Shown here: in pieces, positions 42,417 to 55,524 of the stretch
Layout: each line of letters opens with the position of its first letter
Numbering within the stretch: the stretch's first letter is position 1
Source: Ophthalmolycus amberensis
Taxonomy: Eukaryota; Chordata; Actinopteri; Perciformes; Zoarcidae
DNA length: 64,000 bases
Assembly: GCA_024529925.1 (NCBI GenBank)
Contig: JAFEUB010001473.1
Span: forward strand, 310,001-374,000
Direction of reading: 5' to 3'
Notes under the pieces: model-generated
Told to the model about the DNA's origin: nothing
What the model saw: only the letters and a program-made list of their open reading frames with translations
Databases searched by the model: none
Made by a program: the position numbers and the translations under genes

Positions 42417-42622
42417 GAGAGTTGGGATGTTGTGTTAGACGTAAATAAACACAAAATGCAATGATTTGCAAATCTTTTTGCACATATTTTAAACTGAATA
42501 CAATACAGAGACAATGCTAAGCTAATGTTCAGACTGATATACACTCATATGATCATTTCTGTTTTTTATTTATGTAAGTTATAAACAGCATCCCACATTT
42601 TATGGAATTGAGGTTGTAATAA
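42417..42622. repeat. Tc1/mariner-like relic nested in the THAP element
   Basis: The left side agttgggatgttgtgttaga and aatgcaatgatttgcaaatc, and the right side acagcatcccacattttatg and gaattgaggttgta, are inverted versions of the ends of a fish Tc1-type family as I recall it. Only about 200 bp remain, with no transposase. Confidence 0.6.
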
Positions 42623-42768
42623 GTTACAGTTAAAGGAAAGGTTAATTTTCAGTCTGAAGCGTTATCAGCAGTTTAACAAGTTTACAGAAATTACAAATTA
42701 CAAATTTAACTAACGTTTTTGTTTTTTTACTTATTGGACATATCTCTTCTATCGTTATCGGCGCCAAA

Positions 42769-42969
42769 TCTGATGACCCTTACCGGGTTCCATCCGTCTT
42801 CTCACACACACCGGCCACCAACAAGAGGAAAAGGGAGAAAGACATGGAGAGGTATGAGCAGCACAGCAGAATGAAGAACACGAGGGTGGAGGAGAAGAAG
42901 AAGCAAGATGCAGTGGACGTCCTCCTAGAACTGTCACCAGTGCCAGATGCTGAGGATGAACAACAGTGG
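42769..42969 (+). pseudogene. Second segment of the THAP-type protein remnant
   Basis: An open frame reads KSDDPYRVPSVFSHTPATNK, then RKREKDMERYEQHSRMKNT, a basic and charged coiled-coil-like stretch, then AVDVLLELSPVPDAEDEQQ. SDDP...VPSVF is the kind of sequence that follows the THAP core in many THAP proteins. The frame breaks into a different repeat at about 42970. It probably belongs with the THAP remnant at 42184, from which it is separated by a nested element. Confidence 0.5.
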
Positions 42970-43080
42970 GACGTCATCTTGGGCTTTGGGAAATATTTTC
43001 TGATACTTTATAGACTAAACAAGTTGTTAATTAATCAAGAAATAATCAACAATGAAAATAATCATTAGTTGCAGCCCTAT
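42970..43080. repeat. Relic ending TTGCAGCCCTA, interrupting the THAP remnant
   Basis: The segment gacgtcatcttgggctttgg, gaaatattttctgatacttt, and atgaaaataatcattagttg followed by cagcccta matches a dispersed repeat common in fish as I remember it. Its left boundary coincides with the loss of coding pattern at 42970. Confidence 0.6.
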
Positions 43081-43299
43081 TGTAGTTTATTTATTAACTT
43101 TACCAGAAAAACCAATGATCATTTGAGTCAAAACTATTTTTGTTGTCATAGTGATGTAAGTTAGATTTGATTGAGTCGGAGCTGTGGAATATTAAACCAT
43201 CCATCTTTGCTCACTAAATCTGAGCCTTTCTTACCCTCAGGTGTGCATGAACTACAGGCTTTTTCAACTTCTTTTTAAAATACAAACCTGAAATGATCA

Positions 43300-43384
43300 G
43301 TTGTCTTATCAGTATTGGCCATGAGAAGCAGGTAATTATCAGCTAATATATTGGCTGAAAAAAATCCATATTGTGCATCCCTAA
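43300..43384. repeat. Relic ending GTGCATCCCTA
   Basis: The words atcagtattggcc, attggctgaaaaaaatccat and attgtgcatcccta are typical of a short non-autonomous element of fish and amphibians. Only the right end is clear. Confidence 0.5.
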
Positions 43385-43660
43385 ATATTACCAATCAGAA
43401 GGTTAAATACAAAGAAATATGTTTATGACTTCTATCTGAAAACAATCCTGTTGGCACTGCAAAAACCTTAGATTTGTAAATAGTTTCTAAAGCAGGAAAT
43501 AACTATATTACATACATGTTGCAGCATTTTTTACAGTATATTTTTATTACACTAACATGTAATGTACATGCATCTATGTGCAAAAACGTGCACGTATACG
43601 TAAGTGGCCTGTGTTGAATAAAACATTTCAAATTTACAATCTGTGTTATTCCTCATATGT

Positions 43661-44214
43661 TTAGCTATCTCCAGCATACAGTCGCTGTATTTCCAGACGT
43701 TTAAAATGTGTGGTGTCAAGCTTTAAACAACTTTTGTAAATGTGCTGTCTTTTACACATTCCTGATTTACACTCAGTTCTGTCGTCGTTATGCAGGACAG
43801 GCTCCCCACAGTAACAGCCCTGGCCTTCAGATGATTTGGTGGTATCATATGACGTTGCTAAAATAGGAGCGGTAAACACTTTTGTATGCTTTCATCTTGG
43901 CAGCAGTGAGGTGAGGGATTATCCACAAGATGGACGAAGGCTAAACATCGAAGAAGTGGAGCTTTTGGCAGGGACATGGTGGATTTTAGTGACTGAAATA
44001 CGGCGGGGGGCGCTGCCTATGGATCGCAAGTGCTCAAAACCTGCAGTTTAATCTCATATCTTTGTTTTTCTTCGGTTGAGAGGTGATCCAAATATTCATG
44101 GGTTGAAACAGAAGGAAAATTGAGGGCTTGTGCTGCGTTTTTTTCGATGGAGAGTCCAGTGCAAGCTGCCATGTTGGCCTGTTGTTTTGCCCTCCACGTC
44201 ACCGCGCAAGACAC
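43661..44214 (-). pseudogene. Converging transposon ORF remnant with PHD-like finger
   Basis: Read leftward on the minus strand, a frame from about 44176 gives MAACTGLSIEKNAAQALNF, then STHEYLDHLSTEEKQRYEI, and stops at 44017. A second frame (43879-43661) gives CYCGEPVLHN, CKSGMCKRQHIYKSCLKL and a short tail, with the Cys/His spacing of a PHD-type finger. Between them, VDNPSPH and MKAYKSVYRSY occur in different frames, so at least one frameshift is present. I recall similar EYLDHLSTEEKQRYE proteins in fish that also carry SWIM and YqaJ-like nuclease domains. Those middle domains are absent here, pointing to internal deletion. Confidence 0.5.
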
Positions 44215-44233
44215 GTGACTGAAAACTATGAAT

Positions 44234-47200
44234 TGTAGACGAAAAAATGCTTTTGGGATCTTTTTAGATGCAACATTTTAACCGTGCATAACCGTCCAAG
44301 TCCAAACAAGCTACTGGTATAAACATGTTTGCAAATGTAGCTACAGTTTATACACACCATCCCATGTTTTTATACTGAAAGGGCATTTATTAATACATGC
44401 CCATGTAGTCTTATCCAGCTAACATCATCTAACTGTTTACAATGCGTGTGTGTTCTACATTGTTGAAGAGAATGCATTCAAATTGGCATGGAGAGCATCT
44501 AAATCACGTCACAAGTCTACACAATGTAACTAATGGAGCTAGTATGGCTCCTCTTTGTGTGAAAAGCAGCAGTGTTTCATTCTGAATCATGCACTTGTTG
44601 AGGTCATAACATCACAAGTTGTACTATAATGCAAAGTCACTAACTAACAGGTAAGTGGTGTCAAAGGGAGATCAGATTTAAGATCGCACGATCATTTTTA
44701 GTTACTTTAGTTGTCATCGGGAAGGCACAGAGTGTACTTGTAGATCCAGAAATAGAAAATGCTACATCTTAGACGGATGCAATTGATTAGGTGGATGTTT
44801 TTTGTGTTCAGTTCAGTTCAGTGTTCGTGTGTGTCCGCATGTGCGTGTGTGTGAGAGTACTCACCAGGGTTTCTTGTCAGAGAAAGGGCAGGAGAGGCTC
44901 CCAGAGGTGTCAGCAGGGAGCAGACAGAGGTGACATGGGGAGAGGACTCTGGTGACATTTGCACAGTGGGACCCGAGCATCACAGCACAGCGACGAACAC
45001 GGTCCGCTTTTACGAATGAGGCAAACAAGGAGGAGGATGTGAGCGCTGAGATGGCCTGACATCCACAGGCTCACAGACAGGGATCATGGACACTTCCTTG
45101 TCCACGAAATAGTCTCCGTCTCTGTCCGATTCATATTTTACCAATCAATTTATTGTTTCTTGAATAGGGTATTAAGGCACACACCTGTGTTAATGCAAAT
45201 GCACACACACACACAGGCCAAATTCAAAAGCCCTCTGATCAAACAAAGCTCTAATGTAGCATTCTCTGCGTATTGACACACACTTGTCCAGAGGCTGCTG
45301 TGAGGCAGTGAAGCACGGCCTCAGTTCAGACCAACCATTGGCAGTCTCTCTGCATCTCAATAACAGATGTCCCAGGGCGGTCCGGGACTCACAGTGGCTG
45401 GTCAGGAATTAATGAAAACTGTTTGTGTGTGTGTGAGTGTGTGTGTGTGTGTGTGTGTCTCTACATAAACGCATTAGTGTGAGTGTAGACAGGTATTTAG
45501 CTAATTTCATTCTCTCTGCATATTATTGACCGTCTTCTGCCTGTATAGTGTGTTCATAATTAGCTTGTAGCAATTATTACATTAGTCTTTTCGGCGTTAT
45601 TTTCCTTGCCGTGGCGTCCTTAGTGCAGTGGTGTCTTTTTCCATGAATCCTCCATTAATAAATCTAAAGAAACGGTTCAAGAAAAGATCAATATCACTCT
45701 TAAATATGTGTGAAGAGCCGGGAGGCGCTTAGCTTAGCTTCTCTGAACTTCACTTATGTGGTCTTGGATGTGCGCGTGAAGAGCGCAGGGCTGCTTACGC
45801 CACTTCAGCGTTCCTATCTGCAGTGCGAATGCAAACGGGAAAGAAGCCCATTCAGGTCTGACGTTCTCTGGGGAGCTCACCAGTGGGCAGTTCCTCACGG
45901 TCCCAAGAACAGTTTGGTACAAGAAAGCCTAATGTTAGCGCTGTCAGCACTGTTGATGCTGCTTGCACTGTTGGTGCTGTTAGCACCTTTAGCTGCTGAG
46001 CCGCTGGCTCCGCTTTCGCCATGCGAGAGTTGTGTGGAGGCAATAGATATTCTCTGAATTTCATATGGAGCACCTTTAACTGCTATTCTCTTCAATTTCC
46101 GCTGTCAGAATCTGTCAAGAACTATTTCAGGAAAAGTCCAACCCAGTACCTGATGTTCAATATGCAAATGTAAATACTTTCTTCCATTGGGTATAGGCTG
46201 TATCCCCATCTGTTTTCCTATAGTTATATCAATTTAGAGCAGCAGAACTGACAGTTATTTAAATGGAAATGGAAATATGGCAGATTGTTATTTGGAGGAT
46301 GGTTATACTTTGTTGGGGAAATGGATAAACAAGCAGTTATTGAGCAAAGGTGGTGTAGATGTTGAGGGAGCCGGGCGGGCGAGGGCTGCAGAGCAATAAC
46401 TGTTTAAAAGACGGTTTGAGGGGGTTTCAAGTGCTGTAAACAGAGACAGACACAGAGGACGACATACAAGAGGAGCCAGTGGCTACCGGCGGTGCAGGAC
46501 ACAGGCCAGGGAGACGAGCTCGGTATTGATCTGTAGAGTTTGAGTTTCTTTGTGAAACAGAATCTGAGGACACAAGCGAGAGCCTTATTTGAAAGTCTCC
46601 CTATTCACATCCATATCTATTGATCCATGCACACTTTCATCCAGCTTTAAGTAACTCTGTGGTTGCCTTCTTTCTTTCTTTCTGCGTCTCCTCTTCTCAT
46701 TCTTTATACTCTCATCAGTTCGTTGTCGCTGTCCAGGCTTAAAGTATCTCTTACTTTTGTTCTCTGACTCTCACATTTCCATCTTCCTCGGCCCCCATTT
46801 AGGACATCCGCGTACTTTTAAGACTATACAGTGTTTCCTCATCACGTTTCCACACAATTCATCTCTCAGTGAATGAGACTGGTTTCTTTGATGGCTGTTT
46901 ATTTTTCTAATGTGTTTCCCATAAAAGTCTATTCCACGATCCTCAGAATCCCTTATCTCTGACAGCAATAAATTGAGTGGATCAGCTCAATGTAGCACAA
47001 TCACATTTAGTGGTGACAAGCTGTTTTCAACACTCCCAACACACACACACAAAGCGATAACTTTGTTCTGTGGTAGATTTGATTGGCTGCGGATGCTGTT
47101 GTCAGACTGCAGGAGTAAAATATGGCTGTCGCTATTGTGCGCTGTCATAACTCCGCCTGTAAATCTCTCCCTGAGTGGAAGAGGGGAGCAGAGAGGAGAG

Positions 47201-48638
47201 AATTGATTCTATTGTTGTACTTCATCTTTAGCCTCTCTGCTCTTGGCACAGAGCCAAAGGCCTTGGACGCCGTCTTCATTATGTGCACATCTACAGGAGG
47301 AGACAATGTTAGCGACCCCTCCATTTTAATTACTCTGAATTGAATTGCTTGCTTTATTCCATTTTACCGTCTCATTTTTCTACTTCGTCTCCGTCCTTTT
47401 CCCCGTTAGACTCCTACCCAGCAGCAGCTCTGAGCAGACCTCCACCGTTAAGCGGGGGAACAACTGATAACGTCAACCGTGCCGTCTGTGACTGACAGCT
47501 GAGTAAAATGGCTGTGGCAGCACACGGCGGCATGGAGAATCCGTTTTCGGGCTGCACCAGAGTCGGCCCCTAGCGCCCATCTGTCAGCCGAAAACAGGAG
47601 CACGGACTATCAGTCACAGCTGACCCCAAGTCAGCCACGCGAGGGACTAGTTGGGAGGGAAAAGGCTCCAAGCAACACAAATAAGCATGAAGATCAACAG
47701 ATGGCTCTCTTGTCAATCACAGTCTCTTTCTCTTTTTTTTTCTTTTTTAATCTCACCACGCCTCACTCTGTTCTCCACCTTCATTCACTCACTCTTATCT
47801 TATCCTCAACAACCAAGCATATTGTCTCATTTCTTGTATCTTTTTTCCCTCCTTGGTTTCCTCCAGCCGTCCATTTGTCCTCAGGCAGTACAGCAGCGAA
47901 TGTTACATGAGCTCAGTCAGGTTCTTCTCTTCTCCCCCACACAGCTTTGATTGCTGTCATTACATGAGCTCCGTGCCATTTCTCTCCCACCGTAGTTGGA
48001 GGTGCTGTCAATGAAAGCGGGGTCCTTGATTTCCTTTGAAGATACTGATGGCTAGTGTGCTTGCCAAACGGAAGGTGTAGGTGTATGAACGTGGGTAGTG
48101 AGGAAGCTGTACAATTTTGCATTCCAGAAAAAGAGACTGAAGAGAGGTGGACTCCAGATTTAAGTGTTGCAAATGCCAAGCAAATGTTCATTCACAGTGA
48201 CGCTGCCTTGCTTTAGGGCGCTGCGGTGAGGGCGTGACACAGGTTTATCGCATGGCCTCTCTTTTCACAGCCCCTTATTACAGAGCGCAGAGTATAATGT
48301 CTAACACCTTGTTAATGATCTGCAAGCTGAACCCCAGAGACATGACTGAATACAAGAACTGCAGGACATAGACACCATCTTCTCTTTTATGCTCACAGAT
48401 AAATTAAACTACGTATAAAACCATAATTCTGCTGAAGGAGGACAAAAACATACTTAAAAGGGATGAGAGAAAAAAAATCAATGTGGCAATTTAATTTAGT
48501 GTAGAGTGAACACTTTTACATATTACTGTACAAGATGCAAATGAGATTTCTCACCTTGAATAATCATCCGTCTAAAAGGCTGAACCTCACTGGGAGGTAA
48601 TTAAACTGCTCTGATCATTAAATAACCCTTGTTCTTGG

Positions 48639-48677
<39 letters not shown>

Positions 48678-49560
48678 GACTTTCTCTCGGGCTCTCTTTG
48701 CAAACCCCCGACACTTACACACTCACTTATACACACTGAAAATATGCCACCAGTTCAAACACAAGTATCACTTTGCTCACACAAACTTTAGCCCACACGG
48801 ACGCCTGATTCACACACCTTCGAAAAAATTGTAAAAAACGAGCCATATTTCCTTTCATAATATAACACTGGGAACCTGTATGCAGTGACTAACCAGCTTC
48901 TATTTGAGGTGCAGCATTTACTTCTCATATAATGCAATCCAATCCAGCAACACCATGAAATGTGGCCTAGAAGATCTCTCAGATAGCAGCTTCACAAAAA
49001 GGGTATTTATTGCAGGGTTATTGTATTAAACCAGTGGCATCTTGGCCAAGAGCCTGTTTCTTTAATTGTCTAACTTTCTGTTGACTACATGAACCAACAT
49101 CATAAGAACTAATTACAACAAATAGCTTGGGCAGAAAAACGAGCATCAAAATCGAATAAAATACGGTACAGTCAGTCTAACAGATTTTACAGTGAAAGAC
49201 GGTTATGACTGTTGGACTGTCTATGTACATCTGAAGGCCCTTTCAACACAATTGCATTGCTTGGATCAATTTTTACTTCCATTCACTTTATGTCATTCAC
49301 ATACTGCAACAGGAAATAAATTGGGACACATTTGGAACGTTAAAGTTTAGCTGTGAAATGGTCTATGGAGGCCGAGGGTAGTATATGAGCATAGCAACGT
49401 GCTAGCTACACAGACAAATCAACACAGGAAGTGTTGACAGGTCCCTCGCCAAGTGCATGTTCCCGGTATTAGCATCAAGTGTCTGCTATTTTAAAGATCC
49501 GCCACCCCCACTGACTGTGTCAACACAGAGGGCCCAATTTAAATATATGAAATATTTGTT
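44234..49560. other. Noncoding region
   Basis: No exon recognised. It contains (GT)n at 45424-45460, (CT)n-(CA)n at 48641-48677, and a low-complexity gctgttagcac-like stretch at 45930-46030 that may belong to a dispersed repeat (its right end reads tatggagcacctttaa). Frames at 45710-46057 and 46973-47343 show no domain. The rest is unique AT-rich sequence. Confidence 0.55.
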
Positions 49561-49567
49561 GGGATCT

Positions 49568-49665
49568 GGGCTGCACGGCAGTGTGGTGGCTCGCACCGTC
49601 GCCTCACAGCGAGAGGGGCTGCTTTCGATTCCCGTGGCTAGACGGGCTTTCTGTCCGGGTTGCAT
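49568..49665 (+). repeat. tRNA-like interspersed repeat fragment
   Basis: The stretch gggctgcacggcagtgtggt, ggctcgcaccgtcgcctcac, and tttcgattcccgtggctaga matches a very common fish repeat containing a B-box-like tTCGATTCC. It is truncated soon after. Confidence 0.6.
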
Positions 49666-52600
49666 TAATCAATTGACATCGCAGACAGGCGTCAAATTCC
49701 AAGTTAGCCAATACTTAAGAGAATAAAGTTTCTGTAGCTTCTATCAATAATCAACTAACTTAAATGTCACTTAAACTAACTCATCAAATGATTAAAACCA
49801 AAAGTTATTATTACAGTTTTACTCAGTTTTACCAGTTTAGCTACAATGTCAATTTAAACATTATTTTTCACACACAATCAAGACTTTTTCCGCAAGAGAT
49901 AACAAGGATACCTTTACTCTATTCTTGGCATTAGTCCAGCTGTCCAGCTGGCTTCACCTGTCTCACCTCAGTCATACGCTACCCAACACCTCCACCTGGC
50001 ACACCTCAGTTTGCTTCACTCCGATCAAAGAGCTGCCAAACAGCAGGCACCTTTCTTCACTGGAAAAGTATTGTCAATTTATCAAAACACAGCTGTTCAG
50101 CGTTGAACAGGAGATTTCAGAGCGATTGGCAGGAAAACTTTATTTACTGCTCCCTTTACAACTCGAGGATTGCTGCGGATGCTGATACAGCAAATAGATT
50201 AGAGGAAAGTAGGACACATTACTTTGTTCATCTGGCTGCAGCTGCCTTTGTTTACATGTCATCAGCAGTAATCAGTGTGCAAAGAAAGAAATAGCTTGAT
50301 CTCCTAACTTTTAGAAAATGTCATGGAAAATTAGGCAGGTAGGGAAGTGGAGTTTCTGATTTCTGGCTCTGGACCACAGCAGCTGCACAATGTCAATACT
50401 TCCTGGAACTGGTTGAAATCCCCATTTTGGATGTACTCTATATGGACGTCAAAGTAAAACCTTAACAGCGAGACCTGGCTCATTCATGGAAGACGATGCT
50501 GTTGCAAAACTCATCATGCTAGCTGTCAGGAGAAGGTCAGCACTATGACACAGAGCTCCAAGCTGCCTGAAGGTATTTAGTATGGATCACCTTCTGCAAC
50601 ATGCAGAGCTCAATTCCAGCTGTCATCAGGCTGGAGGAGGCAGAAATGCATTACCAGCCGGGATAATGTGCTTTATTATATTAGCTCATATGCCAGCTCA
50701 CGCTGCCTCTGGGCAATGAGAGGAGCAATTACAAGGAGAGGGATGTCTAGTGTGTGTGTGTGTGTGTGTGTGTGTTGTTCATGCACATGCACGTATACAC
50801 ACCTGCCAGCATTTACCTCTCAAAGCCAATAGACTCTTAATGCGTCATTTTCAAAGTTGCATCAATCTTTAAAATCAGCCCACGTGCACCACCGCTTACT
50901 GGTGATCTCCAGTACAAGGACATAATCCGTATCCAGCCGATGCAATACAAACACTGTAACACACACATATAGTGCCATACATTCCTCAAAAAATATATAT
51001 ATATATATAATAGTAAGTTGATTCCATGAATTTCTGAATATTTCTCACATCGACACAAGTGATTTGTAGTGTGAAGCAACAGCAACAATCTAGTAGATTT
51101 GAGAGGGTTGAGCATTAAGTGACTCAAACTCCCAGAAGGCTTTCATTCACTCAAAAAGGGCACAAAAGCACTAACTGATACCTCTGTTGGATGAAATGCA
51201 ATTTCACCAAGATACCACCGGTAGAGCCTGTCCCGTGGCAGAGTGACACTGAGAATTGCCTGCTTTTATGTTCCATCCAACAATAATCCTTTGTGCCTGC
51301 GTTGAGCCCCAGCCACTGCATGTTCTTAACACACCAATATAACAGCATTATGTGTTTTCAGATAAGAAAACATCACAAAAGGCCGAATCAAATAATCATC
51401 CTGCGTTGCCCCGTTGATCAGTAATCTCCAGTTTTCATTTCGGGCGCAGTCGCTTTCTCCATCCCTTATTCCCCAGCTCTCATGCTCCCCGGATTCATCT
51501 GCACGCTCTTTTCCGATATAATCTTTTTGTGGATATGGGAAAGAGAGAGGATAAGAAATGATGATACCTTAAAAAAAACAACACAAAGCTATTTGCTGTA
51601 CTGCCAGGAGTTACTGATGAAGTTCATCTCCCGATGTTTGCGGGCGTACATGTGTTTTCGTGTGAATGCATGTTTGCAAGAAACGCTGAATAAATCATCT
51701 TCAGCTTTACATTTGAATCAGCTCAGATTTGCGTCGTGATGCGGGATGAGAAGGACACATTCGGGCAGACAAAGAAGTAACGAGGAGCACAAACGACTTT
51801 CAGCTCTGCTGGGAGCTCACTGCAGGCTTGTACTTGTTAACGCTGATCATTCTGGAGCATGTGTGTTTGTGTCTGGCCTTTGCTCTCCACGAGCGTGGCT
51901 CCTGTTGATTGGATCACCACACACAGACAAACACACTGGCTGGGCTGCCCTACTGCTAACAGCTCAACAACTTATGGGAGACACTGCAGATCTTTACATT
52001 GACTTCTGCTGACTCCAGCATTTCTGGCACTAACAGGCGGCCTCTGCATATGGAGCCTTTGTAAGAGACATACACATGTATTGAAGAGTAGCTATTGCCA
52101 TTTTCTATAAAGAACATAAATCAAGTCGGAGCAAAATTGAATAGGGAAAAAAAAAGCCTGGGTGAAGATCACATATATTCTTTTTTGATACCTTTTGCCA
52201 AACAACCACTCTGCAGTTTAACCATTCATAATTATTTTGTTATTTTCATTAGGCTTGTGCAACAGCAAAAAATGATTCTCAAGCTTTTTTAACTATGACC
52301 TAAGGTGGCCAGTGTATTCTTTTGGCAGGAAACACAATGAATAATATATATGATTTCATAAAATCGGTGCAAAAAAAGATCTGCTACTTTTAAAATCTGC
52401 GCAATTTCTCCGTTACAAGCATGTGTACTTGTGCTTGCTGACATATTATTGCTACGTCAATCAATTTCGTCTTTTTCTCTCTCTCTCCCTCTCTCTCTCC
52501 CTGCCAGTGGTCCCAGAGGTAATTACAAGGAGTTTCAGACAGCGGTTCTGGAGACCTGGGACTCTCCAACCACCATTATTCTCCAGATCAATTGCTGTGG

Positions 52601-53771
52601 ACTAAACTGAACACACACTCTCAGAAGCACAGAACAATTAAAAGTCAACACGGGGGAAAATCCGGCACACACTCACACATGGATACACGTCCGCATGTGC
52701 GCGCACGCTCACAGACACCTGAATTAACCGAGGCGCAGACATGAACATGAGTGCACAGACGTATTAGAATAAATGAACATATTTAGCAAACACATTCAAG
52801 GAGGAAAGGAAGGCGGACAGCTGAGACAAATGAACACAGTCCCAAAAATAACACATAACGAAGTGGAAGAGGATTCGACGGAGCTTAAAGACAATCTGGT
52901 GCTGAAGGAAAGCAGCGGATGAGAAATCTTATTTGATAACTGCTTCAAAACGGCCTACCACTGCGAGGGGCCCCATGGAGCCGAGCCGAGCGACATCGAC
53001 AAACAAACTTTTGCTCGAAGCACAACAAACGTTTTCATGTTTTCCCTTCATGAGGATCACACACTAACACACTCCGTAGTCTGCCTTATCAAAGCTCTCA
53101 AAACAGCGCGAGTGTGTGCATGCGCATGAGTCAGTATCTGTGCAGTGTGTGCTCGCATGTTTGCATGGGCATATACGTGTTTGTATGCGTATTTTGGCCC
53201 CTTGAGCGCCACATATACATGCACTCACATTCTTGAATATGAGACGCAAGGGGACTGTGATAGAAAAAGAACATGCTAATTGGCTGGGACACAGCAAACT
53301 AGCGAAGTAGAAACACTTGATGTTCCAAAAGCTCTATAAAGACAATGTTTTTGCCAACCCGCAGAGTCAAACGAAGGACATTTTGTGAACCACACGTAAC
53401 GTAAATTTGATTAGAAATAAAAGCAGCTGAGGAGATCAATAGTATGAAGGAACCCAAACACAGAAAGGGTGTGTTTAAAAGCTGCTGTTATTCAGTACAT
53501 GTGGAGGTGCACGTATGTACACACAGCGCCACAGAGCTGTACAGAGACTAACGTATTGCTAGGACTTGTGCACAGTTGGATGCTGGGAACATTCTCTTAT
53601 ATGGATCTAAATATAGAAACTCTCCTCTTACTCTGTGTGGACTCTCACTTAGTCTCTCTCTTTCTGTCTCGCTGACTTGAACACACACACACACACACAC
53701 ACACACCTCAATAAACACTCCGTGTTTTCACAACTTTTGTCTCACACACTTACACAAACTTGTTCATCTAA

Positions 53772-53806
<35 letters not shown>

Positions 53807-55478
53807 TCGTGAGGGCTCTGGTGAAGTAGGGCAGGCTGGAGGGAAAGTGGGGCGACAGGGGGGCGGGTACTAAGTAAGCCCAGTCAGAATATCAATAATG
53901 GATAAACATGTTGCCATCAGTAGGGACTGGAGGAGAGGGAGATGTGGAGATAGAGAGAGAGAGAGGGAGCATAAGGACATGGGAGAAAGGGTATGGAGTG
54001 AGGACAAAGGACAAGAGGAGAGAGAGAGAGAGAGAAAGAAGCTGGTGGAAGCGAGAGAGAGATAAAACGATCACCGTCGTGATAACTTTCCAGAGTTATA
54101 AAACCTGTCTGATAGTATTAAGAAATCCCTGTGTTCTGTTTTTTCCACCTGATAAGACTTCAAACTCATGGATCTGAAACTCAAACTGGACTTCGTTATT
54201 CCACGTCTCAGCGGTACCTGAAGCAATCGCTTTAACACAACTTCAGTCCGAATGCCGGCTAACACAATGCAGGTTTAGTGGACTTTAGTTTGTGCCGCTC
54301 ACAGCATTAAAACTTTACATTTATAAAACAGCAACTTGCCTGTCCAGAAACAATGTCAAGAGAGCACACTGTCAACGGTCTTCTAACGGGCTTCAGGAGA
54401 AAGCAGTTCCAATGAAAACTGATCCCAGTTAAGCGACAAACAGGGAAACACTGGAGACATGTTGCTGTTGACGAGCATTTGTCAATGCTTAGGGTGCCAC
54501 AGAACTAAATTACTTTCGCCACCATTCGATCAAAGGAATATATCTATATATAATATTGTCTCGAAGATATTTCAAAAGCAGGGCAAATACAACCAAAACA
54601 ATCTGTGAGGCTATAGAGCACTATAGTCAGAAAATATGTTTTTGTTCACTTGGGTGAACCAGCGCTTTTTTTTGGTCCGCTTCCTTCAAAGTGTCCTTGA
54701 GTCTCTGGTAGTGAGTACTCAAGCGAAGGCAAGAGAGAGAACTGTGTGTGTGTGGGGGGGGGGGGGGGGGGTGAAAGACTGGGAGGTTGAGTTTGGAAAA
54801 GTACCATTTTTCACATTTAAGTAGGCAAATCAGTGTGAGAGGTGAGCCATCCAACAGTGTTCCAAATCCATTTAGCCTAAGGTAAATGATGGAAATAGGA
54901 TGCACAGGGCTCCACTCTGCACGACATTGTCACCCCTGATTCATATATTTATGCAGCCTCTGGCATAAAATCAGGTGTGTGTGTGTGTGTTTGAGGTTTT
55001 TTTTCTGGGCCTGGCTGTGAGAGAGTACAAGTGGAAAAGGAATAAAAGAATAAGAGAGGAGATTCAGATGTTTTCTGCCACAGGGCACCCCGGCATTGAC
55101 TTTCTTATACATTTGGGCTCTTGTAGCCCCAGCCAGGGTGCGTGTGTGTGCACGTATTCATGTGTATTTTTGTGCAATCATGACTGCAAGTTTGTGTCTT
55201 TGTGCGTTTCAAGAGTCCACCCAGGGCATTTTCTTTCCCCCCCCAATTGAGTAACTCAGAGTTACCGTGAGGGCTTGTTGCTCATGGCAACTCAGCTGTG
55301 TCCCCTTTTGTCTGCGCCTTTGTAACTTGAAAAGACATGATGACACACAAAGAGCGAAAAGGACGCATATTGTGTTCCATGTAACGTGTTCAACAGTGAA
55401 ATATTGATTCAACACCATTAAAACTTCCCAAATAAATTGATACACTTTTCTTTTTTCCCTTTGGACATATTGTGTGTG

Positions 55479-55524
<46 letters not shown>

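Larger units (their letters stand above)
42061..44233. mobile_element. Decayed TIR element with THAP-type and PHD-type ORF remnants
   Basis: Bounded by ATTCATAGTTTTCA at 42061-42074 and its perfect complement at 44220-44233. A ggagggcaaaa word follows inside both ends. The plus strand from 42184 carries a THAP-like remnant, and the minus strand from 44176 carries a converging ORF remnant. The interior is broken by nested repeats (42417-42622, 42970-43080 and probably 43300-43384). This suggests a two-gene DNA transposon, now defective; the superfamily cannot be fixed by eye. No clear target duplication was seen. Confidence 0.6.

Noticed and set aside
43836..44051. Plus-strand 71-codon frame within the THAP element
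   Set aside because: It overlaps the better-supported minus-strand remnant and shows no domain.
45710..46057. 115-codon frame with Leu/Ala-rich end
   Set aside because: The Leu/Ala stretch comes from a low-complexity gctgttagcac-like repeat; probably a dispersed repeat and not a gene.
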